A stretch of DNA of 64,000 bases. Origin: Actinobacillus sp. (GTDB lineage Bacteria; Pseudomonadota; Gammaproteobacteria; Enterobacterales; Pasteurellaceae). Below the pieces are notes generated by a model that saw only the letters and a program-made list of their open reading frames with translations, ran no database searches and was not told the origin of the DNA. The position numbers and the translations under genes were made by a program. The DNA lies in assembly GCA_020026115.1 (NCBI GenBank), contig JAHHQY010000003.1, forward strand, positions 9,749 to 73,748. The letters run 5' to 3'. Of this stretch, positions 42,229 through 51,563 are shown piece by piece; the first letter of the stretch is position 1, and each line of letters starts with the position of its first letter.

Positions 42229-43731
42229 ATGTCAGAACAAAATACAGAATTAGATTTTCACGGTGAAATGGCAGTACGTCGTGAAAAATTACAAAAATTA
42301 CGCGAAAAAGGCGTGGCCTTTCCAAATACTTTCCGTCGCGACGCGTTAGCACAAGATTTACATACAAAATTTGATGCAAAAGATGCGGAAGAATTAAAAG
42401 CGGAAGAAATTGAAGTTGCCGTAGCAGGACGTATTATGACGCGCCGTACTATGGGTAAAGCGACGTTCATTACTTTACAAGATATGTCAGGCCGTATTCA
42501 GCTTTATGTGGCAAAAAATAATTTAGCAGAAGGCGTGTATGCTGAAGAAGTAAGCCAATGGGATTTAGGTGATATCGTTGGTGTGAAAGGTGTGCTTTTC
42601 AAAACGAAAACAGGCGAATTAACCGTACGCACAAGCGAAGTGCAATTATTAACAAAAGCCTTACGCCCATTACCAGATAAATTCCATGGTTTAGCTGATC
42701 AAGAAACACGCTATCGTCAACGTTATTTAGATTTAATTTCTAACGAAGAATCACGTCGTACTTTTGTGATTCGTTCAAAAGTTATTGCAGGTATGCGCGA
42801 CTACTTCATTAGCAAAGGCTTTATTGAAGTTGAAACCCCAATGTTACATGTTATCCCAGGTGGGGCAGCAGCGCGTCCATTTGTGACCCATCACAATGCA
42901 TTAGATATTGATATGTATTTACGTATCGCACCAGAACTTTACTTAAAACGTTTAGTTGTAGGTGGTTTTGAACGTGTATTTGAATTAAACCGTAACTTCC
43001 GTAACGAAGGGGTTTCTGTTCGTCATAACCCTGAATTTACGATGATTGAATACTATCAAGCTTATGCGGATTATCATGATTTAATGGATAACACCGAAGA
43101 ATTATTACGTAAATTAGCCTTAGATATTTTAGGTACAACCATTGTTCCTTATGGCGAATATGAATTTGATTTCGGTAAACCATTTGAACGTATTACCATG
43201 CACGATGCTATTGTTAAATACGGTAACGGTATTGCCAAAGAAGATTTATATGACATCGCAAAAGCCAGCGCAATTTGTGAAAAATTAGGTATTGAAGTGC
43301 AAAAATCATGGGGTTTAGGCTCTATCGTTAATGCTATTTTTGAAGAAGTGGCTGAAGCACATTTAATTCAACCAACTTTCTTAATGGCACATCCTGCAGA
43401 AATTTCACCATTAGCTCGTCGTAATGATGAAAATCCAGATGTGACAGATCGCTTTGAATTATTCATTGGCGGTCGTGAAATTGGTAATGGTTTCTCAGAA
43501 TTAAACGACGCAGAAGACCAAGCTGCACGATTTGACGCCCAAGTTGCGGCAAAAGAAGCCGGCGATGATGAAGCGATGTTTAAAGATGACGATTTCGTGA
43601 CAGCATTAGAACATGGTTTACCGCCAACAGCGGGTGAAGGTTTAGGTATTGACCGTTTAGCGATGCTTTTTGCTAATGCGCCATCAATTCGTGATGTGAT
43701 TTTATTCCCAGCAATGAAACACAAAGCTTAA
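42229..43731 (+). CDS. lysS: Lysyl-tRNA synthetase (class II)
   Basis: 500 residues. An N-terminal OB-fold anticodon domain (about 55-150; AGRIMTRRTMGKATFITLQDMSG) is followed by the class II core with motif 1 (FIEVETPML), motif 2 (FRNEGVSVRHNPEFTMIEYY) and motif 3 (GLGIDRLAML). It charges tRNA-Lys. It lies in the conserved prfB-lysS operon with TAAGGA upstream, and its terminator sits directly before aroG. Confidence 0.98.
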   Translation: MSEQNTELDFHGEMAVRREKLQKLREKGVAFPNTFRRDALAQDLHTKFDAKDAEELKAEEIEVAVAGRIMTRRTMGKATFITLQDMSGRIQLYVAKNNLAEGVYAEEVSQWDLGDIVGVKGVLFKTKTGELTVRTSEVQLLTKALRPLPDKFHGLADQETRYRQRYLDLISNEESRRTFVIRSKVIAGMRDYFISKGFIEVETPMLHVIPGGAAARPFVTHHNALDIDMYLRIAPELYLKRLVVGGFERVFELNRNFRNEGVSVRHNPEFTMIEYYQAYADYHDLMDNTEELLRKLALDILGTTIVPYGEYEFDFGKPFERITMHDAIVKYGNGIAKEDLYDIAKASAICEKLGIEVQKSWGLGSIVNAIFEEVAEAHLIQPTFLMAHPAEISPLARRNDENPDVTDRFELFIGGREIGNGFSELNDAEDQAARFDAQVAAKEAGDDEAMFKDDDFVTALEHGLPPTAGEGLGIDRLAMLFANAPSIRDVILFPAMKHKA

Positions 43732-43747
43732 TTCCTTTCTTTTTAAT

Positions 43748-43776
43748 GGCTTAGTTTTACGGCTAAGCCTTTTTTC
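43748..43776 (+). terminator. lysS terminator
   Basis: GGCTTAG-TTTTACGG-CTAAGCC followed by seven T residues. It ends only 12 bp before the aroG start codon. Confidence 0.88.
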
Positions 43777-43788
43777 TTTTTTAATACG

Positions 43789-44859
43789 ATGAAACAGCAC
43801 AGTTTAAAAGATGACAGCCGAGTTGGGAAAATTGAGCAAGTTTTACCGCCCATTGCTTTGCTGGAAAAATTTCCGCTAACAGAAATTGCCTCAGCGACAG
43901 TACAAAAAACGCGTCAACAAGCCAGCGCTATTATTCAAGGCAAATCCGATCGCTTATTAGTGGTTATTGGTCCTTGTTCTATTCACGATCCAAAATCCGC
44001 TTTAGAGTATGCAGAACGCTTAAAAACGATGCGTCAAAAATTCGGCGCGGAGCTTGAAATTATTATGCGCGTTTATTTTGAAAAACCGCGTACAACCGTA
44101 GGTTGGAAAGGCTTAATTAACGATCCTTATTTGAATAATTCCTATGCTTTAAATGATGGATTGCAAATTGCCCGTAAATTATTAACGCAAATTAATGATT
44201 TAGGCGTGCCAACGGCGGGGGAATTTTTGGATATGATCACCCCACAATATTTGGCGGACTTAATGAGCTGGGGCGCTATTGGCGCGCGAACCACTGAATC
44301 CCAAGTGCATCGCGAATTAGCCTCAGGCTTACCTTGCCCCGTCGGCTTTAAAAATGCCACAAATGGCAGTGTTAAAATTGCATTAGATGCCATTCGCGCG
44401 GCGAAATCGCCTCATTCCTTTTTATCGGTGACGAAATTTGGACATTCAGCGATTGTGTCCACCAAAGGGAACGAAGATTGCCACATTATTTTACGCGGTG
44501 GCGAAAATGGCACGAATTATGATGAGGTTTCCATCGCTCAAGTGAGTGAACAAATTCGCACAATGGGAAATGTTGCTCATGTGATGGTTGATTTTAGTCA
44601 CGCCAATAGCCAAAAAGATTTTAAAAAGCAACTCGTGGTTTGCGCCGATGTATGCGCACAAATTGCTCAAGGCTCGCGCCGAATTTTTGGCGTGATGGTT
44701 GAAAGCCATTTAAATGAAGGGCGTCAGGATTTAAATTTAACTCAGCCTTTATGTTATGGCCAAAGTATTACAGACGCTTGTTTAGGCTGGGAAGATAGCG
44801 CGCAATTATTAGCAAATTTAGCGCAAGCGGTAAAAGCGCGCCGAGGAAATTTCGCTTAA
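43789..44859 (+). CDS. aroG: 3-deoxy-7-phosphoheptulonate synthase
   Basis: 356 residues (E. coli AroG 350). First enzyme of the shikimate pathway, joining PEP and erythrose 4-phosphate. Conserved blocks are VVIGPCSIHDPKSALEYA, VYFEKPRTTVGWKGLINDP, GEFLDMITPQYLADLMSWGAIGARTTESQ and DFSHANSQKDF (metal site). The N-terminal residues that make the effector site in AroG are present (LPPIALLEKFP), but which amino acid inhibits cannot be told. No ribosome-binding site is visible before the ATG, which follows the lysS terminator at once. Confidence 0.95.
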   Translation: MKQHSLKDDSRVGKIEQVLPPIALLEKFPLTEIASATVQKTRQQASAIIQGKSDRLLVVIGPCSIHDPKSALEYAERLKTMRQKFGAELEIIMRVYFEKPRTTVGWKGLINDPYLNNSYALNDGLQIARKLLTQINDLGVPTAGEFLDMITPQYLADLMSWGAIGARTTESQVHRELASGLPCPVGFKNATNGSVKIALDAIRAAKSPHSFLSVTKFGHSAIVSTKGNEDCHIILRGGENGTNYDEVSIAQVSEQIRTMGNVAHVMVDFSHANSQKDFKKQLVVCADVCAQIAQGSRRIFGVMVESHLNEGRQDLNLTQPLCYGQSITDACLGWEDSAQLLANLAQAVKARRGNFA

Positions 44860-44878
44860 AATTGATTATCCCTTGATA

Positions 44879-44928
44879 AAAAAAGCACTCGCACCGAAAA
44901 TAAGACGTTGGTTAGAGTGCTTTTTTGT
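44879..44928 (+). terminator. aroG terminator
   Basis: AAAAAAGCACTC and GAGTGCTTTTTT pair around a long loop that holds a repeat copy (44888-44900). Confidence 0.75.
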
Positions 44929-44974
44929 TGAAAAAATCAGCAAACACAAAGTGACAAAAGATTATTTTTTATTC

Positions 44975-44990
44975 TGTGATCTTTATCACG
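44975..44990 (+). promoter_or_regulatory. CRP site of manXYZ
   Basis: TGTGA-TCTTTA-TCACG, nine of ten consensus arm bases. The TATAAT at 45012-45017 predicts a start near 45024 and puts the centre at -41.5 (class II). Confidence 0.82.
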
Positions 44991-45011
44991 ATAGTACGGA
45001 GTGGATTTTAT

Positions 45012-45017
45012 TATAAT
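45012..45017 (+). promoter_or_regulatory. -10 element (TATAAT) of manXYZ
   Basis: A perfect TATAAT 29.5 bp downstream of the CRP site's midpoint, giving a 5' leader of about 114 nt. Confidence 0.75.
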
Positions 45018-45137
45018 ATGTTCGTTTCTAATAGGTTATTACCTAAAATGAAGTGCTAAGATTCATTTTTTATCTGCATTTTCTTTTATTCTGAGAAGTT
45101 GTGGATTTTTTTTATCACTTAAAGTTAAGGAGTCGAT

Positions 45138-46112
45138 ATGACTATCGGGATCATCATTGCAACCCACGGTTGTGCAGCAGAAGAGTTGCGCAAGACCACA
45201 GAAATGCTCATAGGTGAGCAAGAGAACGTTGCTACAATTGATTTTGTCCCAGGTGAAAATGCCGAAACCATTATGGGCAAATATCAAGAAAAATTAAGTG
45301 GCGAACTTTCTTGTTGCGACACCATTTTATTTTTAGTGGATACTTGGGGCGGCAGTCCTTTTAATGCTGCAAACCGTATTGCGGAAGGCAAAGATAATAT
45401 GGATATTGTAACTGGTGTGAATGTGCCAATGTTGGTGGAAACCTTTATGGGCCGAGATGATGAGCCAAGTTTACAAGAATTAGTCGAAATTGCCCTTGAA
45501 ACAGGTCGCATGGGCGTGCGAGCTTTAAAATTTGAGGAAGTAAAAACTGTCGCAAAAGAGGTTGCAGAGCCTGTACAACAAGTTGCACCACAAGCGGTGG
45601 CTTCCCAAAAAGAAGGCAATTTAGTGGTCGGTTTAGCGCGTATTGATGACCGTTTAATCCATGGACAAGTGGCTACGCGTTGGACAAAAGAAAGTAAAGT
45701 GAAACGCATCGTGGTGGTGAATGATGAAGTGGCTAAAGATAGCGTACGCACGGCCATGTTAAAATCCGTTGCGCCACCAGGGGTGACCGCTCATGTGGTG
45801 AATACCGACAAAATGATTCGCGTTTGGGAAAACCCAGAATATGCAGACGAACGAATGATGTTGCTTTTCACAAATCCAACCGATGTATTGAAATTACTTA
45901 AAGCTGGCGTAAATATGAAATCCATCAATATTGGTGGTATGGCATATAAAGACGGCAAAAAAATGATTACAAGTGCAGTATCCGTGGATCAAAAAGATAT
46001 CGATGCGTTCAAAGAAATTGATGCTATGGGCATTGAATTAGATGTGCGTAAAGTATCAAACGATACACGTCAATATATGATGGATTTACTCAAAAAAAAT
46101 AACCTAATTTAA
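45138..46112 (+). CDS. manX: Mannose-family PTS EIIAB component
   Basis: 324 residues (E. coli 323). The IIA domain (1-130) has phosphorylated His10 in IATHG; an Ala/Pro/Gln hinge (about 138-158) leads to the IIB domain with His175 in DDRLIHGQVATRW. It passes phosphate from HPr to incoming mannose, glucose and related sugars. RBS AAGGAG. First gene of manXYZ, under the CRP site at 44975. Confidence 0.97.
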   Translation: MTIGIIIATHGCAAEELRKTTEMLIGEQENVATIDFVPGENAETIMGKYQEKLSGELSCCDTILFLVDTWGGSPFNAANRIAEGKDNMDIVTGVNVPMLVETFMGRDDEPSLQELVEIALETGRMGVRALKFEEVKTVAKEVAEPVQQVAPQAVASQKEGNLVVGLARIDDRLIHGQVATRWTKESKVKRIVVVNDEVAKDSVRTAMLKSVAPPGVTAHVVNTDKMIRVWENPEYADERMMLLFTNPTDVLKLLKAGVNMKSINIGGMAYKDGKKMITSAVSVDQKDIDAFKEIDAMGIELDVRKVSNDTRQYMMDLLKKNNLI

Positions 46113-46122
46113 GGAAATCATT

Positions 46123-46926
46123 ATGGAAATTACAACTTTACAAATCGTTCTCGTCTTCCTTGTTTCCTGTATTTCAGGGATGGGGTCTATTCTTGATGAA
46201 TGGCAAACGCACCGCCCATTAATCGCATGTACCTTAATTGGTTTAGTTTTAGGTGATATGACAACAGGGATTATCATCGGCGGTACGCTTGAACTTTTAG
46301 CTTTAGGTTGGATGAATATCGGGGCCGCTTTAGCGCCTGATGCCGCTTTAGCTTCAATCGTGTCAACAATTTTAGTTATTGTAGGTAATGAACCTATTAC
46401 AACAGGTATTGCAATTGCTATTCCATTAGCTGCAGCAGGACAAGTATTAACTTATATCGTGCGTGCCATTACGGTGGGTTTCCAACATGCAGCAGACCGC
46501 TCAGTGCGTGATGGTAATTTAACTTGGTTAAGTTGGGTGCATTGTACCGCACTTCTTTTACAAGCTATGCGTATTGCTATTCCAGCCTTAGTTGTTGTTT
46601 TAACCGCAGGTACAGATACGGTACAAGCAATGTTACACGCAATTCCACCAGTGGTAAGTGATGGCTTGCGTATTGCAGGGGGCATTATCGCTGTTGTGGG
46701 TTATGCAATGGTGATCAATATGATGCGTGCTGGCCACTTAATGCCGTTCTTCTATGCAGGTTTCGTTATTGCAGCTTATACAGAATTTAACTTAGTAGCA
46801 CTTGGTGTACTAGGTGGGGTTATGGCCATTCTTTATATCCAACTTCATCCTAAATACAACAAAAGCCAACAAGTCGTACAAGTTGTAGCGAATGGTAACA
46901 ATGATTTAGACAACAGATTAGATTAA
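46123..46926 (+). CDS. manY: Mannose-family PTS EIIC component
   Basis: 267 residues (E. coli 266), a membrane protein starting MEITTLQIVLVFLVSCISGM, with the family core MTTGIIIGGTLELLALGWMNIGAALAPDAALAS. Together with ManZ it forms the sugar channel, which is also a receptor for some phages and bacteriocins. It lies 10 bp after manX. It contains one of the three exact classical uptake sequences in the window (46546-46554). Confidence 0.96.
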   Translation: MEITTLQIVLVFLVSCISGMGSILDEWQTHRPLIACTLIGLVLGDMTTGIIIGGTLELLALGWMNIGAALAPDAALASIVSTILVIVGNEPITTGIAIAIPLAAAGQVLTYIVRAITVGFQHAADRSVRDGNLTWLSWVHCTALLLQAMRIAIPALVVVLTAGTDTVQAMLHAIPPVVSDGLRIAGGIIAVVGYAMVINMMRAGHLMPFFYAGFVIAAYTEFNLVALGVLGGVMAILYIQLHPKYNKSQQVVQVVANGNNDLDNRLD

Positions 46927-46939
46927 TGGAGAGATGATC

Positions 46940-47776
46940 ATGACAACTGAAATGAAAAAAGTAACTAAAGGCGACTTAAATCGTGTCGTGCTTCGCTCTA
47001 ACCTTTTCCAAGGTTCTTGGAACTTTGAACGTATGCAAGCGTTGGGTTGGATGTTCTCCATGGTTCCTGTGATTAAACGTTTATATCCGGATCCAAACTC
47101 ACAAGAACGTAAAGACGCGATTAAACGTCACTTAGAATTCTTTAATACACAACCCTTTATGGCCGCGCCTGTTTTAGGTGTAACCATCGCGATGGAAGAA
47201 GAACGTGCCAACGGTAAAGATATCGATGACGGTGCGATCAACGGTATTAAAGTGGGTATGATGGGGCCGTTAGCTGGGGTAGGTGACCCAATTTTCTGGG
47301 GAACAGCCCGTCCTGTATTTGCTGCGCTCGGTGCAGGTTTAGCATTAAGCGGTAGTATTTTAGGTCCATTACTCTTCTTTATTTTGTTCAATGCAGTACG
47401 TCTTGCAACACGTTACTATGGCGTAACATATGGTTACCATAAAGGCTTGGATGTTGTACAAGATATGTCAGGCGGTTTATTACAAAAACTGACTGAAGGG
47501 GCGTCCATTCTCGGCTTGTTTATTATGGGGGCGTTAGTCCAAAAATGGACAAGTGTGAATGTGCCGTTGGTGGTCTCAGAAATTGCAAAACAAGATGGCA
47601 CAATTGAAGTCACCACAGTACAAAATATTTTAGATAGTTTAATGCCAGGTTTATTACCACTTTGCTTTACTTTTGCATGTATGTGGTTGTTACGAAACCG
47701 TGTGAATGCACTTTGGATTATCATCGGCATTTTCGCCGTGGGTATTTTCGGTGCGGCAACAGGTATTTTGGCTTAA
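46940..47776 (+). CDS. manZ: Mannose-family PTS EIID component
   Basis: 278 residues from the ATG at 46940; an ATG six bases upstream (46934) abuts GGAGAG and is too close to it. Family signatures are LFQGSWNFERMQALGW, EFFNTQPFMAAPVLGVT and GLMGPLAGVGDPIFWGT-like MMGPLAGVGDPIFWGT. It partners ManY in the membrane. It is followed by a UUCG hairpin and the YobD-like gene. Confidence 0.95.
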   Translation: MTTEMKKVTKGDLNRVVLRSNLFQGSWNFERMQALGWMFSMVPVIKRLYPDPNSQERKDAIKRHLEFFNTQPFMAAPVLGVTIAMEEERANGKDIDDGAINGIKVGMMGPLAGVGDPIFWGTARPVFAALGAGLALSGSILGPLLFFILFNAVRLATRYYGVTYGYHKGLDVVQDMSGGLLQKLTEGASILGLFIMGALVQKWTSVNVPLVVSEIAKQDGTIEVTTVQNILDSLMPGLLPLCFTFACMWLLRNRVNALWIIIGIFAVGIFGAATGILA

Positions 47777-47790
47777 TTTCAATAAGTTTA

Positions 47791-47808
47791 CGCCCTCTTC
47801 GGAGGGCG
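47791..47808 (+). promoter_or_regulatory. UUCG-tetraloop hairpin holding the ribosome-binding site of the YobD-like gene
   Basis: CGCCCTC-TTCG-GAGGGCG: seven G/C-rich pairs closed by a very stable UUCG loop, 15 bp after manZ. The GGAGG inside the 3' arm is the only Shine-Dalgarno for the next start at 47818. No proper U-run follows (CTTTCGTTT), so this may be a 3'-stabilising or attenuating element. Confidence 0.6.
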
Positions 47809-47817
47809 CTTTCGTTT

Positions 47818-48282
47818 ATGATGATAAATATAATTTTACTCGCCAGTATTGGCGTTTTTTTACTTTATGCCCTATACGATCAATGGGGAATGAATCGCCT
47901 TAAGGGTAAAACCTTATTAAAAATTACGGTGCAAAAACGCACCAAAATGGACGCGCTCATTTTTATCGTGTTAATGGGGATTTTAATCTATCAAAACCAA
48001 GGGCAAATTCCGATTGTCACATTGTATTTATTGGCTTTTGCTATTTTATTAAGTTTGTATATGGCGTTTTTCCGCAAAGCGTTTATTTATTTCAAGCAAG
48101 AAGGCGTATTTTTTGATAATTTTTTTGTGGATTATCGCAAAATTGCGCACTTGAATTTAACTCAAGATCATTTTTTAGTTATGGATTTAACAAATGGAAA
48201 ACGCTTAAGTGCAAAATTGGCAGAAAAGGAAGACGAAAAACGTATTTTCGCTTTTTTTAATCACTCAAAGGAAAAGAAATAA
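47818..48282 (+). CDS. YobD-family membrane protein (DUF986)
   Basis: 154 residues (E. coli YobD 152), three hydrophobic segments at the N-terminus (ILLASIGVFLLYALYDQW; LIFIVLMGILIYQ; LYLLAFAILLSLYMAFF) and a soluble end with DYRKIAHLNLTQDHFLVMDL. The function is unknown. It follows manXYZ as in E. coli. Two adjacent ATG codons are possible (47818 or 47821). It overlaps manA by one base. Confidence 0.88.
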   Translation: MMINIILLASIGVFLLYALYDQWGMNRLKGKTLLKITVQKRTKMDALIFIVLMGILIYQNQGQIPIVTLYLLAFAILLSLYMAFFRKAFIYFKQEGVFFDNFFVDYRKIAHLNLTQDHFLVMDLTNGKRLSAKLAEKEDEKRIFAFFNHSKEKK

Positions 48283-49487
48283 TGCAAAAAATTTACTTAT
48301 TACAAGGCCATACTCAGCCTTATGCTTGGGGTGGTTCAAAATATTTAGCTCAACTTTTAGGGCAAGACAATCCTAAAAATCAGCCTCGCGCCGAATATTG
48401 GTTAGGAAGCCATCGTGCTTTGCCTTCGGAAGTACAAACGGAAAAAGGTTTTGTTGCCTTAAATGAATTTTTACTTGAAAATCCTCAAGCCTTAGGGGAG
48501 AAAAGTCGCCAACAATTTGCGGATAACCTTCCGTTTTTATTAAAAATTCTCGATGTGGCTCAACCACTTTCTATTCAATTACATCCAACCAAAGCACAAG
48601 CAGAACAAGGTTTTGCGCAAGAAGAATTAGCACAAATTCCCTTAACGGCAAAAAATCGCACTTATAAAGATAATAACCATAAACCAGAAATGATGTTGGC
48701 CTTATCGGATTTTTGGCTGTTACATGGCTTTAAAAAGAAAGCGGATATTTTAGCCACCTTAAAAGCGCGTCCTTCTTTGCATTCTTTAGCGAAATTATTA
48801 ACGGAAAAAAGTTTACATGATTTTTACGCCGAGGTAATGCAAGCAGATCAAGTACAATTAAGCGCTTGGTTGCTTCCTATTTTAGCGAGCCAACAAGCAG
48901 GATTTTTAGCGGGTAAATTAGCCTTAGATAATCCAGATTATTGGCTTTTTTACACCATTAACGCCATGCAAATTCCGCTGGATAAATTAGATGCAGGTTT
49001 ATTGTGTTTTTATTTATTTAATTTAGTGCATTTAAAGCCAGGAGAGGCTATTTTCCAAGGCGCAGGCGTGCCACATGCTTATTTGCGTGGGCAAAATATT
49101 GAACTTATGGCAGGTTCGGATAACGTTATTCGTGGCGGATTAACACCTAAGTATGTGAATATTCCAGCTTTATTAGAGATTGTTGATTGCACGGAAATTA
49201 CGCCAAATATTTTACCACCTGCGAAAGATGCGGAAGGTATTTTCCCGTTTGCGCACTTTGTACCAGATTTCGCTTTAAGTCAGATGAATTTTAAAGCAAA
49301 AAGCCATTTTGCTTTGCAAGCAGAAAATGCGCAAATTTTATTAGTGATGGAAGGAGAAATAACTCTGAGGGCAGAAAATGAGTGTTTAACCTTAAAGCAA
49401 GGGGAAAGCGCGTTTATTACCGCCAAAACCGCCTATGAAATAGATGGAAATCGCTCAGGATTTGCTATTCTTGCCACATTACCTTAA
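48282..49487 (+). CDS. manA: Mannose-6-phosphate isomerase
   Basis: 401 residues (type I PMI, E. coli 391). The zinc ligands are in SIQLHPTKAQAEQGF (Gln/His), HKPEMMLALS (Glu) and GVPHAYLRGQNIELMAGSDNVIRGGLTPKYV (His and the catalytic Arg). It converts mannose 6-phosphate to fructose 6-phosphate, completing the pathway that begins with manXYZ. The start shares an A with the previous stop (TAATG), so translation is coupled. Confidence 0.96.
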   Translation: MQKIYLLQGHTQPYAWGGSKYLAQLLGQDNPKNQPRAEYWLGSHRALPSEVQTEKGFVALNEFLLENPQALGEKSRQQFADNLPFLLKILDVAQPLSIQLHPTKAQAEQGFAQEELAQIPLTAKNRTYKDNNHKPEMMLALSDFWLLHGFKKKADILATLKARPSLHSLAKLLTEKSLHDFYAEVMQADQVQLSAWLLPILASQQAGFLAGKLALDNPDYWLFYTINAMQIPLDKLDAGLLCFYLFNLVHLKPGEAIFQGAGVPHAYLRGQNIELMAGSDNVIRGGLTPKYVNIPALLEIVDCTEITPNILPPAKDAEGIFPFAHFVPDFALSQMNFKAKSHFALQAENAQILLVMEGEITLRAENECLTLKQGESAFITAKTAYEIDGNRSGFAILATLP

Positions 49488-49488
49488 A

Positions 49489-49533
49489 GCTTCGCGCCGA
49501 AAATTTGAATTTTTTGCAAATTTTCGGCGCGCT
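49489..49533. terminator. Hairpin between manA and prfA (inverted pair of the repeat)
   Basis: CGCGCCGAAAATTTG and CAAATTTTCGGCGCG form a 15-bp perfect stem. No U-run follows. Confidence 0.65.
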
Positions 49534-49600
49534 TGCTATCTCTCATCTTGGATTTCCGCTAAAATAAGCAAATTTTGTGCCGAATAATTTAAGGAAAACA

Positions 49601-50683
49601 ATGAAAGCATCGATTATTACCAAATTAGAAAGTTTAAAAGAGCGTCACGAAGAGCTTGAAGCCTTATTAGGGGACGTTTCTGTTATTAGTGATCAAGATA
49701 AATTTCGTGCTTATTCAAAAGAATATGCACAATTAGAAGACGTGGTGAAATGTTTTGCCCGTTGGAGCCAATTACAAGAGGATTTAGAAGGCGCGAAAAT
49801 GTTGCTGGAAGATCCTTCAATGAAAGAAATGGCAGAAGAAGAAATTCAAATGTGTGAAGAAGAAATCACACGAATCGAAGAGGAATTACAAATTCTTCTG
49901 TTACCAAAAGATCCAAATGATGAATATAACGCTTATTTAGAAATTCGCGCAGGAACAGGTGGCGATGAAGCAGGAATTTTCGCCGGCGATTTATTCCGTA
50001 TGTACAGCCGTTATGCTGAAAGCAAACGCTGGCGCGTAGAAATGTTAAGTGCCAACGAAAGCGAACAAGGCGGATATAAAGAAGTTATCGTCAAAATTAG
50101 CGGAGATAACGTCTATGGCCAATTAAAATTTGAATCAGGCGGTCATCGCGTACAACGTGTACCAAAAACGGAATCTCAAGGTCGTATTCACACTTCCGCT
50201 TGTACCGTTGCGGTTATGCCGGAATTACCAGAAAGTGAATTGCCAGAAATTAATCCATCGGATTTACGAATTGATACTTACCGCTCATCAGGTGCAGGTG
50301 GTCAGCACGTTAATACAACAGATTCTGCGGTGCGTATTACCCATATCCCAACGGGGATTGTTGTAGAATGTCAAGATGAACGTTCACAGCATAAAAATAA
50401 AGCCAAAGCGATGTCTGTTTTAGCTTCTCGTATTGTTCAAGCAGAAGAGCAAAAACGTGAGCAGGAACAATCAGATACGCGCCGAAATTTATTAGGCTCA
50501 GGGGATCGTTCCGACAAAATTCGCACCTACAACTATCCGCAAGGACGTGTAACGGATCATCGAATTAACTTAACCCTTTATCGTTTAGATGAAATTATGA
50601 ATGGTAAAATTGAAGAGTTAATTCAGCCAATCATTACCGAATACCAAGCAGATCAATTAGCCGCACTATCGGAAAATGCTTAA
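49601..50683 (+). CDS. prfA: Peptide chain release factor 1
   Basis: 360 residues (same as E. coli). The PxT-region TESQGRIHTSACTVAV discriminator and GGQ in GAGGQHVNTTDSAVRITH are present. It releases peptides at UAG and UAA. The frame is open from 49577, but AAGGAA before 49601 and the conserved MKASIITKLESLKERHEEL fix the start. It overlaps prmC by 8 bp, coupling the factor to the enzyme that methylates its GGQ glutamine. Confidence 0.97.
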   Translation: MKASIITKLESLKERHEELEALLGDVSVISDQDKFRAYSKEYAQLEDVVKCFARWSQLQEDLEGAKMLLEDPSMKEMAEEEIQMCEEEITRIEEELQILLLPKDPNDEYNAYLEIRAGTGGDEAGIFAGDLFRMYSRYAESKRWRVEMLSANESEQGGYKEVIVKISGDNVYGQLKFESGGHRVQRVPKTESQGRIHTSACTVAVMPELPESELPEINPSDLRIDTYRSSGAGGQHVNTTDSAVRITHIPTGIVVECQDERSQHKNKAKAMSVLASRIVQAEEQKREQEQSDTRRNLLGSGDRSDKIRTYNYPQGRVTDHRINLTLYRLDEIMNGKIEELIQPIITEYQADQLAALSENA

Positions 50684-51563
50684 GGTGCTGACGTATCAAA
50701 CATGGTTACAAAAAGCCGTAGCGAAGCTAACGGAGAAAAATGCGCAAGAAGCGAAAGTGGATGCGTATTTTTTGCTTTCTTTTGTAACGGGGAAAAACCG
50801 TGCGAGTTTGTTGGCTTTTGCTGAAACGCCTTTAAGCAATGCGCAAGAAACGCAACTTAATCAGCTTTTAATGCGTCGATTACAAGGCGAGCCAATGGCT
50901 TATATTTTAGGTGAGCGAGAATTTTGGTCACTAAATTTAGCCGTTTCGCCTGCGACATTAATCCCACGCCCAGATACAGAAGTGTTGGTGGAAACAGCCT
51001 TAGAAAAAAGCCAAGATTTCGCTAAAAAAGAATTGCGCATTTTAGATCTTGGAACAGGAACGGGGGCCATTGCATTAGCTTTGGCAAGTGAATTACCTAA
51101 AGCGCAAGTTTTTGGGGTGGATTTTCAAGCAAAAGCCGTTGAATTAGCGCAAGAAAACGCGAAACGCAACCAGTTAACTCAAGTGAAATTTTGGCAAAGT
51201 GATTGGTTCTCAGACGTTTCGGGTGAATTTGAGTTGATTGTGAGCAATCCGCCTTACATTGATGGTGAAGATTGCCATTTATCGCAAGGCGATGTGCGTT
51301 TTGAGCCTTTAACGGCTTTAGTTGCGCAAGAAAACGGTTATGCAGATTTACGCCATATTATTCAGCAAGCGCCACAATATTTAACGGCGCAAGGCTGGCT
51401 TTTGTTGGAACATGGTTTTGAACAAGGGCAGGGCGTAAGAGAGATTTTTCGTCAACAGGGTTGGCAAAATATTCAAACCATAAGAGATTACGGTGCCAAT
51501 GAGCGTGTCACTTGTGGACAAATGACGGCAAATTTGAAAAAAGGAAACAACAATGCAAAATAA
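50676..51563 (+). CDS. prmC: Release factor glutamine methyltransferase PrmC (HemK)
   Basis: 295 residues. An N-terminal helical domain is followed by the SAM domain with LDLGTGTGAIALALASE (about residue 120) and the catalytic IVSNPPYID motif. It methylates the GGQ glutamine of RF1 and RF2. Its start lies within the end of prfA, and its end overlaps kdsA by 11 bp, so the three genes are one transcript. Confidence 0.97.
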   Translation: MLKVLTYQTWLQKAVAKLTEKNAQEAKVDAYFLLSFVTGKNRASLLAFAETPLSNAQETQLNQLLMRRLQGEPMAYILGEREFWSLNLAVSPATLIPRPDTEVLVETALEKSQDFAKKELRILDLGTGTGAIALALASELPKAQVFGVDFQAKAVELAQENAKRNQLTQVKFWQSDWFSDVSGEFELIVSNPPYIDGEDCHLSQGDVRFEPLTALVAQENGYADLRHIIQQAPQYLTAQGWLLLEHGFEQGQGVREIFRQQGWQNIQTIRDYGANERVTCGQMTANLKKGNNNAK

